From contig CAJUMR010000009.1 in assembly GCA_910587475.1 (NCBI GenBank), positions 1 to 64,000 on the forward strand: DNA of 64,000 nucleotides. Reading direction: 5' to 3'. Of the stretch, positions 1 to 8,500 are shown piece after piece. Source of the DNA: an uncultured Muribaculaceae bacterium (lineage in GTDB: Bacteria; Bacteroidota; Bacteroidia; Bacteroidales; Muribaculaceae). Each line of letters starts with the position of its first letter. Position 1 is the first letter of the stretch. A program made the translations under genes and the position numbers. Below the pieces are notes generated by a model. The model searched no databases. It worked only from the letters and a program-made list of their open reading frames with translations, and was not told the DNA's origin.

Positions 1-2
1 AC

Positions 3-89
3 TTCCGAGAGAAGATGGATTTGGAGAAAGCCTATCTTCAGGGACGTTTTGACGCGGTGCCATACGTTAACGAATTTGAGAATATCTGA
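3..89 (+). CDS. C-terminal end of an unidentified protein, possibly the ATPase partner of the next gene (partial)
   Basis: Only the last 28 codons are present, running in from the left edge and ending with TGA at 87-89. The next gene starts one base later, at 91, so the two are almost certainly co-transcribed and translationally coupled. The tail itself has no diagnostic motif. RloB-family genes usually follow an AAA-type ATPase gene (RloA, or AbiLi in AbiL systems), so the ATPase identity is inferred from context alone. The preceding sequence would settle it. Confidence 0.5.
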   Translation, partial: FREKMDLEKAYLQGRFDAVPYVNEFENI

Positions 90-90
90 T

Positions 91-645
91 ATGGCACGCA
101 AGGCAAAACAACCGAGAGGAAAGAAGATGAACCCGACGTTCTTCGTATTTTGCGAAGGTAAAACTGAGGCTGCATACGTTGACTTGCTACGGCGTAATTT
201 CCGTGTGCCAATAGAAATTATAGCCCGTGTAAGCGACTCCAATATATCCCAGCCATATATAGACAGATGCAAAAGAGAGCGTTTCACCACAAACGATGAT
301 AAGACTTTTCTAATGTTCGACCTTGATGTGCCGGGGATGCTTGAACGATTACGCAAAATCAAAGATGCAGTACTGCTACTCTCCAATCCTTGTGTGGAAT
401 TTTGGTTTCTGCTTCATTACAAGGATGTGGCTTCAGAACTGTCCTCAGCCGAATGTGTTGCGCGTTTAAGGAAACTTGATGCGGAATATGCCAAGGGCAC
501 TTTCTCTACTCCGATGAAAAAGATATTGATTGAGAATATTGCTTACGCCGCCAATAGAGCGATTGCAAAAGCACCTTATTCCAATCCATCATCAACCGTC
601 CATTTGCTGACAGATAAGATACTGAAAAATGTGAGGGAGCAATAA
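91..645 (+). CDS. RloB-like / AbiLii-type protein
   Basis: A 184-residue protein resembling the RloB family (PF13707). Visible family features are the N-terminal FVFCEGKTEAAYVDLL (about residues 18-33), a central FDLDVP acidic motif (about 82-87) and the SNPCVEFWFLLHY segment (about 105-117). This is the usual RloB order: EGxTE, DxD, then SNPxFExWxLLH. RloB proteins occur in restriction loci and as the second component of AbiL abortive-infection systems beside an AAA ATPase; the biochemical activity is poorly defined. The ATG at 91 is preferred over an upstream in-frame TTG at 49, because it lies one base after the previous stop and gives the normal family N-terminus. The lysine/arginine-rich first 12 residues are typical. 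Confidence 0.8.
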   Translation: MARKAKQPRGKKMNPTFFVFCEGKTEAAYVDLLRRNFRVPIEIIARVSDSNISQPYIDRCKRERFTTNDDKTFLMFDLDVPGMLERLRKIKDAVLLLSNPCVEFWFLLHYKDVASELSSAECVARLRKLDAEYAKGTFSTPMKKILIENIAYAANRAIAKAPYSNPSSTVHLLTDKILKNVREQ

Positions 646-715
646 ATCCGGAAAAACGTAGAAATAAATAGGCTTAATTATCAGTCTTAATTGCCGACAA
701 TCAGCGGATTGTTGT

Positions 716-723
716 TATCTTTG
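716..723 (+). promoter_or_regulatory. Bacteroidetes -7 promoter element
   Basis: TATCTTTG matches the TAnnTTTG -7 consensus. Only a poor -33 match (ATTG at 690-693, 22 bases upstream) is seen. It would start transcription near 728, in a stretch with no convincing gene. Confidence 0.5.
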
Positions 724-727
724 CAAA

Positions 728-880
728 GTAATCGACGAAGAATATTGAAATATCGGGGTGTGCAAAAAGGGAACATTCTTGATTCTTCAGAGAACTAAGT
801 TATTGACAACCACGATACAATCGCCTAATTCACAGAACCCAGGCGGATCACAAGAGAGTCTGAACAAGCTCTCTTTTTTT
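728..880 (+). ncRNA. candidate small RNA, about 150 nt
   Basis: A -7 element (716-723) and an intrinsic terminator (852-880) bound a transcript of about 150 nt. A hairpin at 820-848 (ATCGCCT pairing with AGGC-G-GAT around one bulged G) precedes the terminator. An open frame from GTG 758 to 1093 crosses the terminator and encodes a low-complexity, unrecognisable peptide, so I do not call it a gene. The downstream gene is on the other strand, so this is not a leader. I do not recognise an Rfam family. Confidence 0.4.
852..880 (+). terminator. intrinsic terminator
   Basis: AAGAGAG (852-858) pairs with CTCTCTT (869-875) across a 10-nt loop, and the right arm runs into a T-tract ending at 880. 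Confidence 0.65.
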
Positions 881-976
881 GTATATATGTTGCAACATAT
901 CGCCCTATATTGCCGGGGCAGTCGCAAAATATACCGATATTCAATCATTCACAACAACGGAATAGACAACCTCAGA

Positions 977-1027
977 GTGCACCTTTTAGGATATTTATTT
1001 CAAAAGGATATATCCGAAAAGGTACAC
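977..1027. repeat. imperfect 18-bp inverted repeat
   Basis: GTGCACCTTTTAGGATAT (977-994) and ATATCCGAAAAGGTACAC (1010-1027) are complementary at 16 of 18 positions around a 15-nt spacer. It lies about 70 bp beyond the stop of the minus-strand acyltransferase gene. There is no T-tract, so it is not a standard terminator. The rest of 881-1094 holds nothing I recognise. Confidence 0.6.
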
Positions 1028-1094
1028 TATTATAGAATATATCATCAATATCCGTGCGGTAAACAGATATTACCGATCGGGGGCGTTGACTGAT

Positions 1095-2282
1095 TTAATT
1101 ATTTCTTTTTAAAAACTTGTCAGACAGCCATGCTCTGACCGGAAGATCATACAGCTTCATCGATGCGTAGGCAAGAGCTATCGCTATGATAAAGTAGCAA
1201 CATCCCATAAATATATGGGTTGAGGTCGGAGCATCGGGATGTGTTGCCGCCCACGACATCTGAACATAAATGATCGGATAATGAGTGACATAGAGAGGAT
1301 ACGATATATCACCAAGGAACTTACACAATCCCTCATATCGCTCTCCTGACACCTTACTCCCTCGGCCCATCATTATTATCACCGGAAACAACAGCAGTAT
1401 CGCCACAATTTCATAAAGTCCGTTCATCCAGAAATTATCCGGATCAACTCCTCCTACTCGTGGAACGACAAGAATCGCAGCCAAAAAGACAGAGCACACT
1501 ATGAAACCATGACGCGATATGTTTATCTGCAATTTGGCGACACGGCTGATGACAAGACCGATCAAGAATGGATAGGCCAGACGCGAGAAACCGATCAACA
1601 GTTGGTCGGGAGTGAGACTCCATCCTCCGATAATAGTATAGGCTGCATAATTCCGGGCATCAAGCACACCGAATATGTCGATATCGAGACACACGTTTAC
1701 AACCAGCAGCGCAGCCAAAGACGCGAGCACAATCAAACTGCGGAGACTCAAGCGACGCAACACTGTTGCATACACGATATTCCCAATATATTCCCATAAC
1801 AGCGACCATGTCGCCCCGTTCAGCGGATTGAACTCCGCCCATCCGCGGATATCCCACGATTTAGGAATAGGCAGCACCGTCCCACCGACAATTGTCAGCA
1901 ACACGACGACCCACCATGGTGTATCCATGATCGGCGAGAAATCCGGATGATCACCCTGCATGTAGAACAGCAGCGCACCGACAATCGTGCCGAACACAAG
2001 CAACGGTTGAAGCCTGATGATGCGACGCACGCAGAAACTCTTGAAAGTCATGCCCCCGCTCCAACGGCTGTCGTAAGCATATCCAACGACAAAGCCCGAT
2101 AGGACAAAAAAGAAATCAACCGCGAGATAGCCGTGATTGAGCAACTGATACGGCACTCCTCGTGAATAAGTCTCCAAAAGATGGAACACTACTACTATGA
2201 CTGCGGCCACACCACGCAGACCGTCGAGTATCTCATAACGGGGCTTCGATCCCGTAACAGATGTTGATAATGATTGGGTCAT
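1095..2282 (-). CDS. acyltransferase 3 family membrane protein
   Basis: A 395-residue multi-pass membrane protein of the acyltransferase 3 (OatA/WecH/NodX) family, which moves acetyl or other acyl groups onto sugars of extracellular polysaccharide, peptidoglycan or LPS. The N-terminus holds the diagnostic EILDGLRGVAAVIVVVFH segment with its conserved His, followed by FFFVLSGFVVGYAY; about ten hydrophobic helices follow. The start is placed at ATG 2282. An in-frame ATG at 2321 lies upstream of a good -7 element (TATTTTTG, minus strand 2315-2308) and so would not be transcribed. The substrate cannot be told from the sequence, and no polysaccharide cluster surrounds the gene. Confidence 0.88.
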   Translation of the reverse strand: MTQSLSTSVTGSKPRYEILDGLRGVAAVIVVVFHLLETYSRGVPYQLLNHGYLAVDFFFVLSGFVVGYAYDSRWSGGMTFKSFCVRRIIRLQPLLVFGTIVGALLFYMQGDHPDFSPIMDTPWWVVVLLTIVGGTVLPIPKSWDIRGWAEFNPLNGATWSLLWEYIGNIVYATVLRRLSLRSLIVLASLAALLVVNVCLDIDIFGVLDARNYAAYTIIGGWSLTPDQLLIGFSRLAYPFLIGLVISRVAKLQINISRHGFIVCSVFLAAILVVPRVGGVDPDNFWMNGLYEIVAILLLFPVIIMMGRGSKVSGERYEGLCKFLGDISYPLYVTHYPIIYVQMSWAATHPDAPTSTHIFMGCCYFIIAIALAYASMKLYDLPVRAWLSDKFLKRNN

Positions 2283-2439
2283 TGTTAGTCTGTAATTTTT
2301 TATGATACAAAAATAAGACAAATATTTGAATCTGCAGCTGTTAATAAACTAATCGTCACGCGCCATATTGTTGTACGGCCATATCCTTAATGTCAAATGT
2401 CCGCGCAAACCACATGTCATTTACCAAAATGGGCGTATT

Positions 2440-2499
2440 TTTCATATTATAGTGGCATAATTTCATATTTCCCGCCAAAAACTTTGCACATTTCATAAT
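2440..2499 (+). repeat. three short TTTCATA direct repeats upstream of a promoter
   Basis: TTTCATATT occurs at 2440-2448 and 2461-2469, 21 bp apart (two helical turns). A variant, TTTCATAAT, lies at 2491-2499 between the -33 and -7 elements of the next gene. They could be regulator sites. The region is AT-rich, so chance is possible. Confidence 0.35.
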
Positions 2500-2513
2500 T
2501 ATATCTAAATTTG
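2483..2513 (+). promoter_or_regulatory. consensus Bacteroidetes promoter
   Basis: TTTG (2483-2486), 19 bases, then TAAATTTG (2506-2513): an exact match to the TTTG-N19-TAnnTTTG form. It sits 50 bp before the ATG at 2564. Confidence 0.75.
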
Positions 2514-2563
2514 CGACATAATTAATCCTAAGGAATTATCCATACAAAATCCAGTTTCAATTT

Positions 2564-4488
2564 ATGAAAAAGCTTTACCTATTTCTGATGGCGCTTTGCA
2601 TCTCAATATATGCAGGCGCAACCGTCTACACATTCGATCTCACAATCGAAGAACCCGAAAATGTCACCGTTGCATGGTGCAGTTCATCAAACATCAATAA
2701 TGCCATTGAGACATACGATGTCTTAAGGGCCTGAATCACTTTGAAATCGATAACGACAGTTACACCTACTTCGTTGTGGCGCCTAAAGAAGGACTGATTT
2801 TGAAAGCATTGGATGCTAAAGGCAACCAAAGTTTCGATGTTTCAAACAATTGTTTGTCGATCTATCTCTCGCCCTGGGGATGGGGTGACACAAGTTTCAC
2901 ATATGAAATAAAAACCTTCGACGAAGCAACCTACCGCAACCGCACCGTCAAAATTACACTTGACAAACCCGAAGGAATCAGAATGACTCTCCGCGGCAAC
3001 GATGCAATCAACTCCGACACAACAGAATATAACCTACCGTACAATGATGAGTACGAAAACGTTCTGACAATCCGCGCAACAGACACCGACAACCTGATCT
3101 ATAAGATCACTGCCGACGGTCAGGAAGTGGCCAAACAAGGGCTTGAATACCCTATCGCACTTGTCGACCGAAGCGATGAGGACAACATCAAATATGTTGA
3201 AAACATCGTGGTCACCCAGGAATTCCCCGAGGATATGTCGTGCAACGTCAAACTGTCATTCACCAACGGAGATCCCGGTTGCATCAAATCCATTACATAC
3301 GGCGGTGAAGCAATCGAAGACTTTGCGGGTGAAGACGGCTTCAACGTTCGTCCCGGAAAGAAACTCATCATCACACTCAACAAAGACGATTACAAAATAC
3401 TCTCATATCAGAAGAATGACGAAGATCCTTATCAGGCTACGTATGTGTCGACAATTTCAGATGTTTTGAGTTCTGACATAAAATACACCATCAACGCTGA
3501 AAAATATGAAATTTACAACGCAGTTCTGATCATCGACAACGCCGATTTGCTCCGCATTACAAAATATGAATACCCCTATCCGGTGGTCGAAGTGGTCAAC
3601 GGCGAGAACCCGATTACATTTAAGAACGATGGAAAAGACCATCGTCTTCAGATCGCCCTTAACGACGACAACTATGAAATTGTCAGAATGTATGACCACA
3701 CATACGACAAAGAGATCGCACCAAGCACAACATCATCGAATTCAGTGATAAGCCTTGAAAAAGACTCAAAAATTGAAATCACAACGGGCGAAGTCATCTT
3801 CGACAAGGAAATGGTGTTCTACATCGACGACGTTGAAAATCTGTATTTTGGCGCATCGTTCAAACGTGCAGGCAAAACGATCAAAGCTGCCAGCGGTTAC
3901 AACCTGATCAGCTTCCGCGATAAAGAAGGGTTGATCACTATCAACGCCGACATGGCCATGAACGGCAAAGCATATCGCAACGGTGAGGAAGTTTCGCTGA
4001 TGTACTACTCGAGCATCTCTGTCGAAAATCCTCAGGCCGATGAAGTCTACAAGCTGTTCTTCAATCCTGAAAATGCGATTGAGCACACCGTCACTTTCGA
4101 CGCTGCACAGGGAGTCCTCGATGGATATGTTGTCAAGAAGGACATCAAGGCCGACGTCGATGTCACTGCGCCTGTTCAGGCTGTCGGCAAGACAAGATTT
4201 ACCATCGCTCCGGCATCGCGCGCAGACAATGATCTGACAGTCACAGTCGGCGATCAGGCCATCGAAGCTGTCGACGGCATATTCACATTCGAGACCGAAG
4301 CCGACACAACCGTGAAAGTTTCGAAATCGACATCCGGAGTTGAAGACATCGTCTATGGAGATAACGAAGCTGTCGATGTCTATAATCTGCAAGGCATCAG
4401 AGTCGCACGTCAGGCATCAGCCGACCGCATCAAAGCCCTCCCGGCAGGCATTTATGTCATCAACGGAAACAAGGTAGCCGTAAAGTAA
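2564..4488 (+). pseudogene. secreted protein with sorting-type C-terminus, interrupted by a single frameshift
   Basis: An ATG at 2564 begins a good signal peptide (KKLYLFLMALCISIYAGA), and the reading continues for 56 codons to a TGA at 2732-2734. The rest of the protein is one base out of frame and open to 4488. Adding one base in CTTAAGGG (2722-2729) joins the halves smoothly as DVLKGLNHFEIDND, giving about 641 residues. The body is a repetitive, acidic, beta-rich protein of no recognised family. The last 65 residues (VDVYNLQGIRVARQ, LPAGIYVINGNKVAVK) look like the C-terminal sorting-type domain of Bacteroidales surface proteins. It is either a recently broken gene or an assembly error. A strong promoter at 2483-2513 argues for recent loss or an artefact. 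Confidence 0.7.
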
Positions 4489-4517
4489 TATAATTTTAAA
4501 CGGCCTTCAAGCCCTAC

Positions 4518-4580
4518 ATTTGGGATTTATTCTGTAAATTTGTGGTCACTATTCCACCGATTTCAGAATAAATCCCAAAT
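4518..4580 (+). repeat. perfect 17-bp inverted repeat enclosing the metF -7 element
   Basis: ATTTGGGATTTATTCTG (4518-4534) is exactly complementary to CAGAATAAATCCCAAAT (4564-4580). The 29-nt spacer contains TAAATTTG (4535-4542), a -7 match. The right arm is followed by CATTTTT, so read-through RNA from the gene upstream would form a terminator-like hairpin. RNA started inside the spacer would carry only the right arm. Confidence 0.7.
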
Positions 4581-4592
4581 CATTTTTAACAG

Positions 4593-5549
4593 ATGAAAGT
4601 CATAGATTACATACGCCAGAGCGACAAACCGATATTTTCGTTTGAAATACTTCCGCCCCTCAAAGGCAACAGCATCTACAGAGTCTATGACATCATCGAC
4701 AAGCTGACTGAATTCGACCCTAAATTCATCAACATCACTTCGCACCACAGCGAGTCGCTCTACATGCCACAACCCGATGGTCTCCATCGCAAGGTCAGTG
4801 TGCGACGCCGTCCAGGCACCGTGGCCGTCGCCGCAGCCATAAAATACAAGTACGGCATCATCCCGGTGCCCCACATCATCTGCAAAGGCTTCTCTAAAGA
4901 AGAAACCGAATATGCACTCCTCGATCTCAACTTTCTCGGCATCGACAATCTGTTCATAGTGCGCGGCGACGCCAAGAACGATGATCCGCAATGGTCCGAT
5001 ACCAGCATCTACAACTGCCATGCCACCGATCTTCAGCAGCAGATCAATGAATTCAACGAAGGCCGTGGTCTCGACGGCATGCGCGTCGAGGGCATCGAAA
5101 CAAAATTCAGCTATGGCATGGCCTGCTATCCCGAAAAACATGAAGAGGCTCCCAACATCGACTCTGACATACGCTTCGCCAAACAAAAAGTCGATTCGGG
5201 CGCTGACTATCTGATCACACAGATGTTCTTCGACAACGAAAAGTACTACCGTTTTGTCGATCGATGCCGCCGCGAGGGAATAATGGTGCCGATATTGCCC
5301 GGTATAAAACCGATCACAAGAAAAACCCAGCTCTCAGTACTGCCTAAAATATTCAGATCTGACATTCCTGAAGAACTTGCCTGCCGTCTGCGTGAGGCAG
5401 CCGACGACAAAGAGGCAGCAAAAATCGGAGTCGAATGGGCCATCACCCAATGCCGCGATCTGATCGATCATGGCGCTCCTGGCATCCACTTCTATACAGT
5501 CCACGCCGCCGACAGCGTCAGAGAAATAGCACGTGCCATCTACCGATGA
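4593..5549 (+). CDS. metF: methylenetetrahydrofolate reductase
   Basis: A 318-residue cytoplasmic flavoenzyme that reduces 5,10-methylenetetrahydrofolate to 5-methyltetrahydrofolate, the methyl donor for MetH. It has the family's FSFEILPPLKG near the N-terminus (the Glu of the catalytic start region), DNLFIVRGD near residue 110 and TQMFFDNEKYYRF near 210. Length is normal for a bacterial MetF without regulatory domain. The stop overlaps the first possible start of metH (ATGA at 5546-5549), so the two are an operon in consecutive steps of methionine synthesis. The -7 element at 4535-4542 lies inside an inverted repeat that could regulate it. Confidence 0.96.
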   Translation: MKVIDYIRQSDKPIFSFEILPPLKGNSIYRVYDIIDKLTEFDPKFINITSHHSESLYMPQPDGLHRKVSVRRRPGTVAVAAAIKYKYGIIPVPHIICKGFSKEETEYALLDLNFLGIDNLFIVRGDAKNDDPQWSDTSIYNCHATDLQQQINEFNEGRGLDGMRVEGIETKFSYGMACYPEKHEEAPNIDSDIRFAKQKVDSGADYLITQMFFDNEKYYRFVDRCRREGIMVPILPGIKPITRKTQLSVLPKIFRSDIPEELACRLREAADDKEAAKIGVEWAITQCRDLIDHGAPGIHFYTVHAADSVREIARAIYR

Positions 5550-8500
5550 TCCATCAACTTATGACTGAATTTCGTCAAAACCTAAGACAACGCATACTGG
5601 TGCTCGACGGAGCAATGGGCACCATGATACAACGGCTCAACCTTTCAGAGAACGACTTCCGCGGACAAAGATTTGCTTCGTATCCGGGACAACTGGCCGG
5701 CAATAACGACATACTTTGTCTGACGCAGCCACAACATATCAGCGAAATCCATCGTCTCTATATCGAAGCAGGGGCCGACATCATATCTACCAACACTTTC
5801 AATGCCAACGCCATATCGCAGGACGACTATGGCACGTCCTCACTTGTCTCCGAGATAAACCTCGCAGCCGCAGCTATCGCACGACGCGAAGCCGACAAAT
5901 TCATGTCGTCGCATGCCGGACGCCACGTTTGGGTCGCCGGATCTGTCGGACCTACAAACCGATCGGCATCAATGAGTCCGAGCATGGACGACCCTGCCTA
6001 CCGAGATGTCGACTACGACATGCTGCTCGACGCTTATCACACTCAGATCAAAGCCCTTGCCGAAGGTGGCGTCGACGTAATCCTGTTTGAAACAGTGTTT
6101 GACACCCTCAACCTTAAAGCCGGACTTGAAGCCGCACACCGAGCAGCACCAGGGCTGCCTGTGATGGTGTCAGCTACATTGGCCGGACCTTCGGGCCGAA
6201 TTCTGTCGGGACAGACGCTCGAAGCGTTCCGCACCTCAGTCGAACCGTTTGCCAACGTCGTCTCGCTGGGTCTCAACTGTTCGTGGGGAGCCGACGAAAT
6301 GAGAGTTTTCATTGAAGAACTGTCCCGGCTGACTGACCTCGCGGTGAGTTGCCACCCCAATGCAGGTCTGCCCGATGAAAACGGATGCTACAAAGAGCTT
6401 GCCAATGATTTTGCCGACGCAGTCGAACGGCTCATGGCACAGCAGCGTGTCAACATCGTCGGCGGATGCTGCGGCACAACACCCGACCACATCGCACTTC
6501 TTGCAGAACGCGCCAGTCATCACCGACCTCGCGCAGCCCGGACTATTGCCGCGCAACTGCGCGTTGCCGGACTCGAATGTCTTGAAATATCACCCGAAAA
6601 CAATTTCATCAATGTCGGTGAACGCTGCAACGTAGCCGGATCAAGAAAATTTCTCCGGCTCATCAAGGAAGGCAATTACAACGAGGCGCTTTCGATCGCC
6701 AGTCGACAGGTCGACGACGGAGCACAGATCATCGATGTCAACATGGACGACTCGATGATCGATGCAAAATCTGAAATGACACACTTCCTGCGTATGATAG
6801 CTTCAGACCCCGACGTCGCCCGGGTGCCTCTGATGATCGACTCGTCGGACTGGAACGTTCTCGAGGCCGGTTTAAAATGCGTTCAGGGAAAATGTATCGT
6901 CAACTCCATATCTCTCAAAGAAGGCGAAGCCGAATTTCTTCGCAAAGCCAGGGCAATACGGTCGTTCGGCGCGGCAGTTGTGGTCATGGCTTTCGACGAG
7001 ACCGGCCAGGCAGACACTTTTGAACGCAAGACCGAGATCTGCGGACGAGCCTACCGACTGCTCACCGAGCAAGCAGGTTTCGCTCCCCACGACATAATTT
7101 TTGACCCCAACATCATGGCCGTGGCCACAGGCATAGAACAACACGATCTCTATGGCCGCGACTTCATCAGCGCAGTCAGATGGATCAAGACTGAGCTTCC
7201 CGGAGCCAAAGTCAGCGGAGGCGTAAGCAATCTGTCTTTTGCCTTCCGTGGCCACAACCGACTGAGAGAGGCCATGCACGCAGTGTTTCTCTATCACGCA
7301 ATAGCAGCCGGCCTCGACATGGCGATAGTCAATCCGTCGTCAACCGTCACCTATGGAGATGTCGACAACGATCTCCGCCGCATACTCGACGATCTGTTTG
7401 TCAACGGCAGCCATGAGTCTGCCGAAGCACTCATCGCTATCGCCGACAGTGACTCAGACCAATCGGCCGGGAAGTGTGAGTCCACACCCACCGACCGCAC
7501 ATCAACACCTGTGGCAGACCGATTGAAGGACGCAATCATACGCGGTAACGACGAATTTCTTGCCGATGACATCAACGAGGCGTCGCCGCTCTATAACAAG
7601 GCGATAGAAATAATCGAAGGGCCACTGATGGAAGGAGTAAGCCGCGTAGGCACTCTCTTCGGCGAAGGTAAAATGTTCCTGCCTCAGGTTGTGAAGACCG
7701 CTCGTGTAATGAAAAAAGCCGTAGATCTGCTGAAACCGCGCATCGAAGCTGAAAAAGCAGGAACGAGCACAAGCTCAGCCGGAACAATACTTTTCGCCAC
7801 AGTCAAAGGTGACGTCCACGACATCGGCAAGAACATTGTGTCGATCGTGCTCGAATGCAACAACTATAAAGTGATCGACCTCGGTGTGATGGTGCCGGCT
7901 GAGACAATTGTAAAAGCAGCTCTACAGCATAAACCCGACATCATCTGTCTGTCGGGACTAATCACCCCGTCGCTTGGCGAAATGGTCAATGTAGCTAAGA
8001 AACTTGATGAAGCCGGACTTAAAATTCCATTGATAGTCGGAGGTGCAACCACTTCGAAAATCCACACCGCCCTGAAGATCGCGCCACAGTCGTCCGCTCC
8101 GGTGATCCATGCTACAGACGCATCTCAAAATCCTCTGATCGCAGCCCGACTGCTCAACGCTTCGACGAGAGACGGCTATATTGCCGAAATCGATGCTGAA
8201 TACAGCGCTCTCAGACAATCGCAGAACAAAACCGACGTAAAATTACTGTCACTCAGCGATGCCCGACGCTGCAAAGCGGTCATCGACTGGAACAGCTGTC
8301 TCCCGCCGGTTCCTGCCAACAAGGGAGTCAAGGTGTTGGACAACATACGCATCGTCGACATCGCCCGTCTGATCAACTGGCGCATGCTTTTCAACTTCTG
8401 GCGTCTCAGCGGAGACTTTGTCGATGACTTTCCCTTCGACCGTTGCGAGCACTGCACAGCGGCATGGCGTGCACGGCATTCCGCCGATCCAAAGGCCCGT

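Noticed and set aside
758..1093. Open frame of 111 codons from GTG on the plus strand
   Set aside because: It crosses a good intrinsic terminator, has low-complexity unrecognisable sequence and starts inside a likely small RNA. A small-RNA reading fits better.
3766..4392. A 208-codon frame on the minus strand inside the frameshifted surface-protein gene
   Set aside because: It is a mirror of the coding frame (rich in Asp, Val and Ile from the acidic sense protein), with no family features and no promoter.
4563..5186. A 207-codon frame opposite metF
   Set aside because: MetF is unmistakable on the plus strand; the reverse frame is a codon-bias shadow.
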